This document shows, one piece after another, positions 7,073-14,568 of a stretch of DNA of 16,774 nucleotides. The position numbers and the translations under genes are program-made. How positions within the stretch are numbered: position 1 is the stretch's first letter; every line of letters begins with the position of its first letter. Source of the stretch: an uncultured Arthrobacter sp. (GTDB lineage Bacteria > Actinomycetota > Actinomycetes > Actinomycetales > Micrococcaceae); contig CALMVY010000263.1 of the NCBI GenBank assembly GCA_937873245.1, positions 1 through 16,774 on the forward strand. Direction: 5' to 3'. The notes under the pieces are model-generated. The model saw only the letters and a program-made list of their open reading frames with translations. It did no database searches and was not told the origin of the DNA.

Positions 7073-8404
7073 GTGACTTCACCGCGGGCCTGGCTGATCT
7101 GGATCATCGGGGTCTTCGCGTACCTCGTGGCGGTCAGCCAGCGCACCTCCTTCGGCGTGGTGGGCCTGGAGGCCACGGAACGTTTCCAGGCCAGTGCTGC
7201 CGAAATCTCCTTCTTCACCGTGCTGCAGCTCCTCGTCTACGCAGCCCTGCAGATTCCGGTCGGCATCCTCGTAGACCGTTTCGGATCCCGGGCCATGATC
7301 GCCGGAGGCGCACTGCTGATGGGGCTGGGGCAGCTCCAGCTGGCGTTCGCCGAGAACATCCCCGGCGGCGTGCTGGGCCGCGTGCTGGTGGGCGCAGGGG
7401 ACGCGATGACCTTCATCTCCGTGATCCGGCTACTCCCGATCTGGTTCGCCCCGGCCCGTGTCCCGCTGCTCACCCAGCTGACCGGAATGTCCGGCCAGCT
7501 CGGCCAGCTCTTTTCCGTGGTGCCGTTCGCCATGATCCTGCATCTGGCCGGCTGGACCCCCGCCTTCCTCACGCTGGCGGCCATGTCTGCCCTCGCCCTG
7601 GTCCTGGTGCTGGTCCTGCTCCAGGACCTGCCGCCCGGCCACCCCGCACCGGAACCGTCCAGCGGGCTGCGCGCCACCGGGGTTTCGCTGTCCCATGCCT
7701 GGCGCCAGCCCGGCACCAGGCTGGGGCTGTGGAGCCACTTCACCGTCCAGTTCAGCGGCACCGTGTTCGCGATGACCTGGGGCTACCCGTTCCTGATCTC
7801 CGCGCAGGGCCTGGACACGCCCACGGTGTCGGGGCTCATGACGCTGTACGTGGCCGCAGCGATTGCCGCCGGTCCGCTGATGGGCAGCTTCGTCGCGCGG
7901 CACCCGTTGCGGCGGTCCACCATGGTGCTGCTGATCTCTGCTGCCACGGCCGCGGCCTGGGCGGCTGTGCTGGTCATTCCGGGGCGTTCCCCCTTGTGGC
8001 TGCTGGCCGGGCTCGTGGTGGTACTCGCCGTCGGCGGGCCCGGTTCCATGATCGGCTTCGACTTCGCCCGCACGTTCAACCCGGCGCACCGGATCGGGAC
8101 CGCCACCGGGATCGTGAATGTGGGCGGCTTCATCGCCGCCCTCATTGCCATCTACCTGACCGGGCTGGTCCTCGACGTCCTCTACGCCACCGGATTCTCC
8201 CGGGGCGAGCTGTACGGGCTCGATCCGTTCCGGATCGCCCTGAGCGTGCAGTTCCTCCTGCTGGGAGGCGGGGCCGCAGCCATCCTGGTCATCCGGCGGA
8301 AAGTCCGGCGGCAGATGGCGGCCCAGGGCGTCGTGGTGCCGCCCTTGCTGGCGGCCCTTGCCGAACAGCGCCGGCTCAGCGCGGAGCGGCGCCGGACGCC
8401 CTGA
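7073..8404 (+). CDS. Major facilitator superfamily transporter
   Basis: This 443-residue polytopic membrane protein has about twelve hydrophobic segments in two halves, split by the hydrophilic stretch near residues 185-215. The loop after helix 2 has the MFS motif A pattern (GILVDRFGSRAMI). The N-terminus, with VAVSQRTSFGVVGLEATERF, is characteristic of a group of uncharacterised actinobacterial MFS proteins, so the substrate and direction of transport cannot be given. A basic C-terminal tail follows the last helix (RRKVRRQMAAQG and an Arg-rich end). The GTG is kept as start because the first helix (WLIWIIGVFAYLVAV) begins almost at once. It lies between the PAC2 and DUF4192 genes; there is no evident functional link. 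Confidence 0.9.
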   Translation: MTSPRAWLIWIIGVFAYLVAVSQRTSFGVVGLEATERFQASAAEISFFTVLQLLVYAALQIPVGILVDRFGSRAMIAGGALLMGLGQLQLAFAENIPGGVLGRVLVGAGDAMTFISVIRLLPIWFAPARVPLLTQLTGMSGQLGQLFSVVPFAMILHLAGWTPAFLTLAAMSALALVLVLVLLQDLPPGHPAPEPSSGLRATGVSLSHAWRQPGTRLGLWSHFTVQFSGTVFAMTWGYPFLISAQGLDTPTVSGLMTLYVAAAIAAGPLMGSFVARHPLRRSTMVLLISAATAAAWAAVLVIPGRSPLWLLAGLVVVLAVGGPGSMIGFDFARTFNPAHRIGTATGIVNVGGFIAALIAIYLTGLVLDVLYATGFSRGELYGLDPFRIALSVQFLLLGGGAAAILVIRRKVRRQMAAQGVVVPPLLAALAEQRRLSAERRRTP

Positions 8405-8450
8405 TCGCGGAGACTGCCTGATCGCGGGGACTGCCTGTTCGCGGGACTGG
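8401..8450 (+). repeat. Three short tandem repeats at the MFS gene end
   Basis: Two 17-bp copies (8401-8417 and 8418-8434, one difference) and a 16-bp degenerate third copy (8435-8450) of a ctgatcgcggNgactgc unit follow one another. The first contains the MFS stop codon. Replication slippage is the simplest origin. A weak CCCC-gt-GGGG hairpin follows, perhaps a terminator. Confidence 0.7.
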
Positions 8451-8492
8451 GCCTTGCCCCGTGGGGTGCTCCATCCTGGTTTGTCCACCCGG

Positions 8493-8520
8493 TTGTTTCT
8501 CCTGGTTATCCACATAGGAC
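8493..8520 (+). promoter_or_regulatory. Candidate promoter of the DUF4192 gene
   Basis: TTGTTT (8493-8498) and TAGGAC (8515-8520) are 16 bases apart, giving a leader of about 40 bases before the ATG at 8566. The surrounding 30 bases are AT-richer than the flanks. No strong Shine-Dalgarno precedes the ATG. Confidence 0.3.
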
Positions 8521-8565
8521 ACGCGGGCACTAACGGGGGTCCGGCGGCCCGGCCAAGCTGGCTTC

Positions 8566-9966
8566 ATGACAGCTCCCGATCACTTGAGAATCACCGGCCC
8601 GGAAGACATCCTCGGGTTCATACCGCATTCCCTTGGCTACTGGCCGTCCAGCAGCCTCGTGGCCATGACCATGCAGGGCAAGCGGCTCGGAGCCACGCTG
8701 CGGGTGGACCTGCCCAATCCCGAAAGCCCTGAGGCGCCGGGTTCCGCCGGTCCGGGAGTCTTTGCCCGTTCCGTGGTGTCCTATCTTGAGGCCGACGACG
8801 AGGCGGACGGCTCGCTGCTCGCTTTCTTCACCGACTCTGACGCCGACCCGGACGGCGCACCCTGGGCGGAACTCCTCGCGGAGCTTGAAGGTGAGCTGGC
8901 CGACGCCGGCATGCCGGTCCGGGATGCCTGGCTCGTCGGCGCGGACTACTGGCGCAATGCCTATTGCGTCGACCCGTCATGCTGCGCACCGCCCGGCCGT
9001 CCGGTGGACGAGATCCGGAACAGCCGCCTCAATGCCGAGATGGTTTTCCGTGGCAGTTCTGTCGGTGCGGCCCCTGGCGACGGTCTCCTGACGCCGGCGG
9101 GCCCGGCGGATCCCGCGGTGTTGAAGTCCCAGCAGGACTGGGCGGAGCTGTTCTCGCCGCGCACCCGGGACAGCGTGCAGTTCGGTCAGGTCCTGGACGT
9201 GTGGTCGCGGGTGCTGAACGCCGCGGCGCCGCTGCCGAAACTGCCGGCTGCGCTCACCGGCTACCTGAGGGCCTCCCTCTGCGTTCTGCCCTGGCGCGAC
9301 GCCGTGCTGGTGATGGCGGCAGCCGGGCCGGAGGCTGCCGAGCGCGGCGCCGAGGAGTTCGGTATGTTCGACGCCGGCGCACCGGACACGGGTGCCGCGG
9401 GCCCGGGGGCGTCGGACCCGCGTGCGCCGGGCGCCGGGAAGTCCGCCACGGGGAAGCCCGCTACGGGGAAGTCCGCCACCGGGAAGTCCGCCACCGGGAG
9501 GGGCGGTTCGCTGCCCGCATCCCGCCCGCCGGGGGTGCGGGCGGCTGTTCCGTTGCCGCCGCTGGACGGATTCCCGCCCCGGGAGCCGCGGCGCCGGGGA
9601 GCCGGCCGCGGCAGTGCTTTTGTGAAGCAACAACCGCCCGGCGTGGCAGGTTACGGGGAGGTCCTGCTGGGCCTGGCGCCGCCGGTGCCCGACTGGACTG
9701 CGATGGCGAGTCTCGAGCGGGTTCTTGAGCAGATTGGTACGGCCGGCGGTGAGGCCGGAGCCGCCGCGCTGACCGGGCGGGGCTGGATTGAGTGGTGCCG
9801 GGGAAAGGGCTCCTACGCCCACGCTTTGTTCAGCCGCGCGGACCAGGAGCACCCGGGCTACCGCCTTGCGTTACTGCTGGACGAGCTGGCAGGCCGCGGG
9901 ACGCTCTGCGGCTGGGCGGGCAGGAGGGAGACAGCCTGGCAGAGGTTCACACCGGACGTGGCCTGA
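8566..9966 (+). CDS. DUF4192 domain-containing protein
   Basis: This 466-residue protein has no signal peptide or membrane helix. The N-terminus (ITGPEDILGFIPHSLGYWPSSSLVAMTM) and the Cys-containing segment YCVDPSCCAPPGRPVDE mark DUF4192, an actinobacterial family of unknown function. A Cys-Cys pair near residues 143-144 plus Cys138 could bind metal or be redox-active; this is inference. The C-terminal third shows the family's helical core (GRGWIEWCRGKGSYAHALFSRADQEHPGYRLALLLDELAGRG). Between the two halves is a long Ala/Gly/Pro/Lys linker (about 265-330) with four GKSAT-type pentapeptides, probably disordered. The gene lies 370 bases upstream of sigA on the same strand. Confidence 0.85.
   Translation: MTAPDHLRITGPEDILGFIPHSLGYWPSSSLVAMTMQGKRLGATLRVDLPNPESPEAPGSAGPGVFARSVVSYLEADDEADGSLLAFFTDSDADPDGAPWAELLAELEGELADAGMPVRDAWLVGADYWRNAYCVDPSCCAPPGRPVDEIRNSRLNAEMVFRGSSVGAAPGDGLLTPAGPADPAVLKSQQDWAELFSPRTRDSVQFGQVLDVWSRVLNAAAPLPKLPAALTGYLRASLCVLPWRDAVLVMAAAGPEAAERGAEEFGMFDAGAPDTGAAGPGASDPRAPGAGKSATGKPATGKSATGKSATGRGGSLPASRPPGVRAAVPLPPLDGFPPREPRRRGAGRGSAFVKQQPPGVAGYGEVLLGLAPPVPDWTAMASLERVLEQIGTAGGEAGAAALTGRGWIEWCRGKGSYAHALFSRADQEHPGYRLALLLDELAGRGTLCGWAGRRETAWQRFTPDVA
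9436..9495 (+). repeat. In-frame 15-bp tandem repeat in the DUF4192 linker
   Basis: Four consecutive 15-bp units encode GKSAT, GKPAT, GKSAT, GKSAT (residues 291-310). The unit length is a multiple of three, so copy-number change by slippage would keep the frame. The opposite strand also reads open here, which is only a consequence of the repeat. Confidence 0.85.
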
Positions 9967-10195
9967 CGCAGCCGCCGTGGCGGCGAGGTGTCCCCGGCGG
10001 TCTTGGCCCGCTGCGCCGCCCCGGCTGGCGAGGCGCCGCGGCCCCGGCCGCAGGAGATCGCAGGCCGGTGGCATGGCAGCCCGGCAGCGGGACGATCGGC
10101 GACGGTCCGCGTCGATTCTGAAAATCGTGAGACAATGGATGCCGAGACCCGGTTGGGTCCGTGTATTGAGTGCTTGTAGTCAACCTTGGAAACAG

Positions 10196-10221
10196 GGAAC
10201 ATTACGGTCGCCCCAGGAGTT
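10196..10221 (+). promoter_or_regulatory. Candidate SigR/SigH-type (disulfide stress) promoter of sigA
   Basis: GGAAC (10196-10200), an 18-base spacer and GTT (10219-10221) match the GGAAT/C-N18-GTT pattern used by the actinobacterial thiol-oxidative-stress ECF sigma factors SigR/SigH. The predicted transcript start, about 7-8 bases after GTT, is near 10229, giving a leader of about 108 bases before sigA. This is a short motif, so chance is possible. Confidence 0.35.
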
Positions 10222-10228
10222 CTACTTA

Positions 10229-10306
10229 GTGGCTCTGCTGGTCGTGATTGCACCTGATGGAAAACACGGACTTGACAGGGTCATAGTGGTGTTGCCCGTA
10301 TGGTGA
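10229..10306 (+). CDS. Possible 25-residue upstream ORF of sigA
   Basis: GTG at 10229 follows AGGAG (10215-10219) by 9 bases and opens a frame of 25 residues (VALLVVIAPDGK..., ending VVLPVW) that stops at 10304-10306, 30 bases before the sigA GTG. It is hydrophobic and resembles no family I know. It may be a leader peptide, an ORF affecting sigA translation, or chance. If transcription started at the SigR-like promoter it would have no leader, so the Shine-Dalgarno would only matter for a more upstream start. Confidence 0.25.
   Translation: MALLVVIAPDGKHGLDRVIVVLPVW
10272..10304 (+). promoter_or_regulatory. Possible second sigA promoter with long spacer
   Basis: A perfect TTGACA (10272-10277) lies 21 bases before TATGGT (10299-10304). 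The spacing is well above the usual 17-18 bases and 17-18 bases downstream there is no -10, so this is only a weak candidate. Confidence 0.2.
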
Positions 10307-10336
10307 TTCCACAGACCGCCGCTAGAAAGGTTTTCT

Positions 10337-11674
<1,338 letters not shown>

Positions 11675-11684
11675 GAACACACCA

Positions 11685-11751
11685 AACAACGCGGGGTCAC
11701 TTCCGGCCCGTCCTCAACGGAGGAATGGGCGGGAAGTGACCCCGCGTTGTT
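11685..11751 (+). terminator. Long hairpin terminator after sigA
   Basis: Arms 11685-11704 and 11732-11751 form a perfect 20-bp stem, beginning 10 bases after the sigA stop. The 27-base interior folds further (GCCC/GGGC with an adjacent TCCT/AGGA). A short CTTTAA follows. The near-symmetry lets it act on either strand. Confidence 0.85.
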
Positions 11752-11773
11752 CTTTAAGGGAAGAGTCAACGCG

Positions 11774-11807
11774 GAAAGAGCCCCTCCGGAATCGGAAGGG
11801 CTCTTTC
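11774..11807 (-). terminator. Hairpin terminator of the zinc-ribbon gene
   Basis: Arms 11774-11788 and 11793-11807 pair over 15 positions around a 4-base loop. The one imperfect pair is C-A on the plus strand but G-U in minus-strand RNA, favouring minus-strand use. It lies 24 bases beyond the stop of the gene at 11832, with T-rich flanks on both strands. Confidence 0.75.
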
Positions 11808-11831
11808 TCATGTGGTCTAAGCGACCGGACT

Positions 11832-12053
11832 CTAGTCGACCGGAACCGGCGGCTTCTCGTGAAGACGTGCCGTCTCGTCGTGCCAGTCGGAACTGAGCGG
11901 CCTGAGCGTCGGTTCTACGGCTCGGGCGTGGTGGCCGCAGAAAAGAAGCTCACCCCCGGAGGCGCCGAGAACAACCCGGACATACGCCTGTGCTCCGCAA
12001 CGATCGCACCGGTCGACGGTGGTGAGTGTGCGGTCCGCAACTGCTGTTGTCAT
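11832..12053 (-). CDS. Small zinc-ribbon-like protein (DUF7455 type)
   Basis: This 73-residue cytoplasmic protein has a central putative zinc site: CDRC (Cys16, Cys19) and, about 20 residues later, FCGHH (Cys39, His41, His42). Between them lies AQAYVRVVLGASGGELL, likely two beta strands. A charged tail ends WHDETARLHEKPPVPVD. I recognise it as the small protein commonly encoded between the principal sigma gene and parE in actinobacteria (DUF7455); its function is unknown. AAGGAGG sits 6 bases before the ATG, so translation should be strong. It is convergent with sigA and divergent from parE. It is not RbpA or another sigma-binding protein that I can recognise. Confidence 0.85.
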   Translation of the reverse strand: MTTAVADRTLTTVDRCDRCGAQAYVRVVLGASGGELLFCGHHARAVEPTLRPLSSDWHDETARLHEKPPVPVD

Positions 12054-12074
12054 GTTCGGCCTCCTTGGTAGATC

Positions 12075-12088
12075 GGTATACCTATATA
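12075..12088 (-). promoter_or_regulatory. AT-rich -10 region for the zinc-ribbon gene
   Basis: On the minus strand TTATATAGGTATACC gives two possible -10 boxes, TATATA (12083-12088) and TATACC (12075-12080), 22-35 bases before the ATG. It is an AT island in GC-rich DNA. A clear -35 is absent. Confidence 0.45.
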
Positions 12089-12099
12089 ACCAGCATTCG

Positions 12100-12135
12100 C
12101 AGCGAAACCATGGCTGGGATGGCCCACTTTCGCTG
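12100..12135. repeat. Inverted repeat between the zinc-ribbon gene and parE
   Basis: CAGCGAAA (12100-12107) and TTTCGCTG (12128-12135) are perfect 8-bp arms separated by 20 bases, with a nested CCAT/ATGG pair inside. It lies just upstream of the minus-strand -10 region and 158 bases before parE. It could be a regulator site; no protein can be named. The rest of 12054-12292 shows no other structure beyond the parE ribosome-binding site AAGGAG at 12277-12282. Confidence 0.4.
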
Positions 12136-12292
12136 TGCGCGTATCACGTCTCGGTAACGGGTTCCCATACGCCGGGCCGCCGGGGGAGTGGCAGCACGCC
12201 GGACACCGGCACTCCGACTACCCTAGGAAGAGCGCCAAACAGCTTTGCCCGTCCTATGGCGACGGTCCCGTTCCTGAAGGAGTTTCCGCCCC

Positions 12293-14401
12293 GTGGCACC
12301 AAGTTCTGATTACACCGCCCGGCATCTCTCCGTGCTGGAAGGCCTCGAAGCCGTCCGCAAGCGCCCGGGCATGTACATCGGTTCCACCGACTCCCGCGGA
12401 CTCATGCACTGCCTCTGGGAAATTATCGACAACTCCGTCGACGAGGCCCTCGCCGGCTTCGGCCACGACATCAAAATCATCCTGCACGCGGACAACTCCG
12501 TGGAGATCCACGATGACGGCCGCGGTGTTCCGGTGGACATCGAACCGAAAACCGGGCTGAGCGGCGTCGAGGTCGTCTTCACCAAACTGCACGCCGGCGG
12601 CAAATTCGGCGGCGGCTCCTACACCGCCTCGGGCGGCCTCCACGGCGTCGGCGCCTCCGTCGTGAACGCGCTCTCGGCCCGTCTCGACGTCGACGTCGAC
12701 CGCGGCGGCAAGACCTACCGGATGTGTTTCCGCCGGGGCGAGCCCGGGCGCTTCAAGGACACCGGCACCAGGCCGGACCCGGCCGCCGTGTTCGAGCCCT
12801 TCATCGACGGTTCCGTCCTGGATGTCGTGGGCAAGGCCAAGCGCGGCGTCACCGGCACCCGGATCCGCTACTGGGCGGACCGGCAGATCTTCACCCCGGA
12901 CGCCAAGTTCTCCTACGACGAACTCGCCGCCCGCGCCCGGCAGACGTCGTTCCTGGTCCCCGGCCTGAAAATCACCGTCCGGGACGAGCGCAAGCTCCCC
13001 GGCACCCCGGGCGAGTCGGGCCCGCACGAGGAAGTGTTCCACCACGACGGCGGCATCTCCGAGTTCGTCGAGTTCCTCGCCGCGGACCCCGCCGTCACGG
13101 ACATCTGGCGGCTCCACGGCGCCGGCAAGTTCAAGGAAACCGTGCCGGTCCTGGACGACAAGGGCCACAGCCACCTGACCGAGGTGGAGCGGGACTGCGA
13201 GGTGGACGTCGCCCTCCGGTGGGGCATCGGCTACGACAGCACCGTCCGCACTTTCGTTAACATCATCTCCACGCCCAAAGGCGGAACCCACCAGGCCGGC
13301 TTTGAACAGGCGCTCCTGAAGACCTTCCGCAAGGCGGTCGAAACCAATGCCCGCAAGCTCAAGGCCGGCAACGACAAGATCGAAAAGGACGACATCTTCG
13401 CGGGGCTCACCGCCGTCCTCACGGTCAGGCTTGCGGAACCGCAGTTCGAAGGACAGACCAAGGAAATCCTGGGCACCTCCGCCGTGCGGGCCATCGTGGC
13501 CAAAGTGGTGGAGCAGGAGATCAACGCCAAGCTGACCTCGTCCAACCGCAACGACAAGGCCCAGTCGGCGCTGCTGCTGGAAAAGGTCGTCAGCGAGATG
13601 AAGTCGCGCATCTCCGCCCGCGTCCACAAGGAGACCCAGCGCCGGAAGAACGCCCTGGAGACGTCCTCCATGCCGACCAAGCTCGCGGACTGCCGCACGG
13701 ACGACGTCGCCCGCTCCGAACTGTTCATCGTCGAAGGTGACTCGGCGCTCGGGACCGCCAAGCTGGCGCGCTCTTCCGATTTCCAGGCGCTGTTGCCCAT
13801 CCGCGGCAAGATCCTCAACGTCCAGAAGGCATCGGTGGGCGACATGCTCTCCAACGCCGAATGCGCTGCCCTCATCCAGGTGGTGGGGGCGGGCTCCGGC
13901 CGGAGCTTCGACATCAGCGCCGCCCGGTACGGCAAGGTCATCCTGATGACCGACGCCGACGTCGACGGCGCCCACATCCGCACGCTCCTGCTGACGCTGT
14001 TCTTCCGCTACATGCGGCCCATGATCGAGGAGGGACGGGTCTTCGCCGCGGTCCCGCCGCTGCACCGGGTGGAGGTTATCAACGCCGGCCAGAAAGCCAA
14101 CGAGATGATCTACACGTACTCGGAGGCGGAACTTCACGTGCTGCTGGCGAGGCTCGCCAAGGAGGGTAAGCGGTACAAGGAACCGATCCAGCGCTACAAG
14201 GGCCTGGGTGAGATGGACGCGGAGCAGCTGGCCGAGACCACGATGGACCCGCGGCACCGCACCCTGCGCAAGGTCGGCATCGACAACGCCAAGCAGGCAG
14301 AGGAGACCTTTGACCTGCTGATGGGCTCCGACGTCGCGCCCCGCAAGGACTTCATCATCGCCGGTGCGGCGAGCCTGGACCGGGAGCGCATCGACGCCTG
14401 A
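12293..14401 (+). CDS. parE: DNA topoisomerase IV subunit B
   Basis: This 702-residue protein is the ATPase/TOPRIM subunit of a type IIA topoisomerase that decatenates chromosomes. The GHKL ATPase domain shows RKRPGMYIGS (near residue 26), EIIDNSVDEALAG, DDGRGVP and GGLHGVGASVVNALS; the transducer domain follows. The TOPRIM domain shows FIVEGDSALG and LMTDADVDGAHI, with the metal-binding Glu and Asp residues. The tail has QRYKGLGEMDAEQL. EGDSALG rather than the EGDSAGG usual in GyrB, and the sigA neighbourhood, favour ParE; GyrB normally lies near dnaA/recF. The GTG start has AAGGAG 10 bases upstream. The partner parC is not in the window. Confidence 0.9.
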   Translation: MAPSSDYTARHLSVLEGLEAVRKRPGMYIGSTDSRGLMHCLWEIIDNSVDEALAGFGHDIKIILHADNSVEIHDDGRGVPVDIEPKTGLSGVEVVFTKLHAGGKFGGGSYTASGGLHGVGASVVNALSARLDVDVDRGGKTYRMCFRRGEPGRFKDTGTRPDPAAVFEPFIDGSVLDVVGKAKRGVTGTRIRYWADRQIFTPDAKFSYDELAARARQTSFLVPGLKITVRDERKLPGTPGESGPHEEVFHHDGGISEFVEFLAADPAVTDIWRLHGAGKFKETVPVLDDKGHSHLTEVERDCEVDVALRWGIGYDSTVRTFVNIISTPKGGTHQAGFEQALLKTFRKAVETNARKLKAGNDKIEKDDIFAGLTAVLTVRLAEPQFEGQTKEILGTSAVRAIVAKVVEQEINAKLTSSNRNDKAQSALLLEKVVSEMKSRISARVHKETQRRKNALETSSMPTKLADCRTDDVARSELFIVEGDSALGTAKLARSSDFQALLPIRGKILNVQKASVGDMLSNAECAALIQVVGAGSGRSFDISAARYGKVILMTDADVDGAHIRTLLLTLFFRYMRPMIEEGRVFAAVPPLHRVEVINAGQKANEMIYTYSEAELHVLLARLAKEGKRYKEPIQRYKGLGEMDAEQLAETTMDPRHRTLRKVGIDNAKQAEETFDLLMGSDVAPRKDFIIAGAASLDRERIDA

Positions 14402-14515
14402 CACCCGCCTGGAGCGACGCGAGCTGGCCGGCATTGTCCTCCCGGTATCGGCGGGACGCCAGTGCCAAAAGACCGTCTAACCCGTTATGCCTCCTTCCGA
14501 TAGTGTCGTCTCACG

Positions 14516-14539
14516 GCCCCGGGCAATGACGCCCGGGGC
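14516..14539 (+). terminator. GC hairpin between parE and the M28 peptidase gene
   Basis: Arms 14516-14524 and 14531-14539 form a perfect 9-bp all-GC stem with a 6-base loop, 115 bases after parE and 30 bases before the next ATG. There is no U-tract. It may terminate parE read-through or be a leader structure of the peptidase mRNA. Confidence 0.45.
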
Positions 14540-14568
14540 TGGATTCCGCAGCAATCCAGGAGACCCCT

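Larger units (their letters stand above)
9967..10336. other. Long leader/intergenic region upstream of sigA
   Basis: These 370 bases hold no convincing full gene. The first ~130 bases are very GC-rich with small GC hairpins (for example 9971-9984) that may end the DUF4192 transcript. From about 10110 the composition becomes AT-richer, as expected for promoters. It contains the SigR/SigH-like motif pair 10196-10221, a short ORF with Shine-Dalgarno at 10229-10306, and TTGACA at 10272-10277. The sigA ribosome-binding site AGAAAGG is 6 bases before its GTG. Confidence 0.6.

Noticed and set aside
9988..10179. 63-codon plus-strand ORF between DUF4192 and sigA, ending in CIECL
   Set aside because: No ribosome-binding site, composition changes midway, no family match. 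A 14-codon ORF at its end (ATG at 10137) is equally unsupported.
12254..14434. 726-codon minus-strand open frame antisense to parE
   Set aside because: Longer than parE itself but with no recognisable domain and skewed composition; the plus strand has all topoisomerase motifs.
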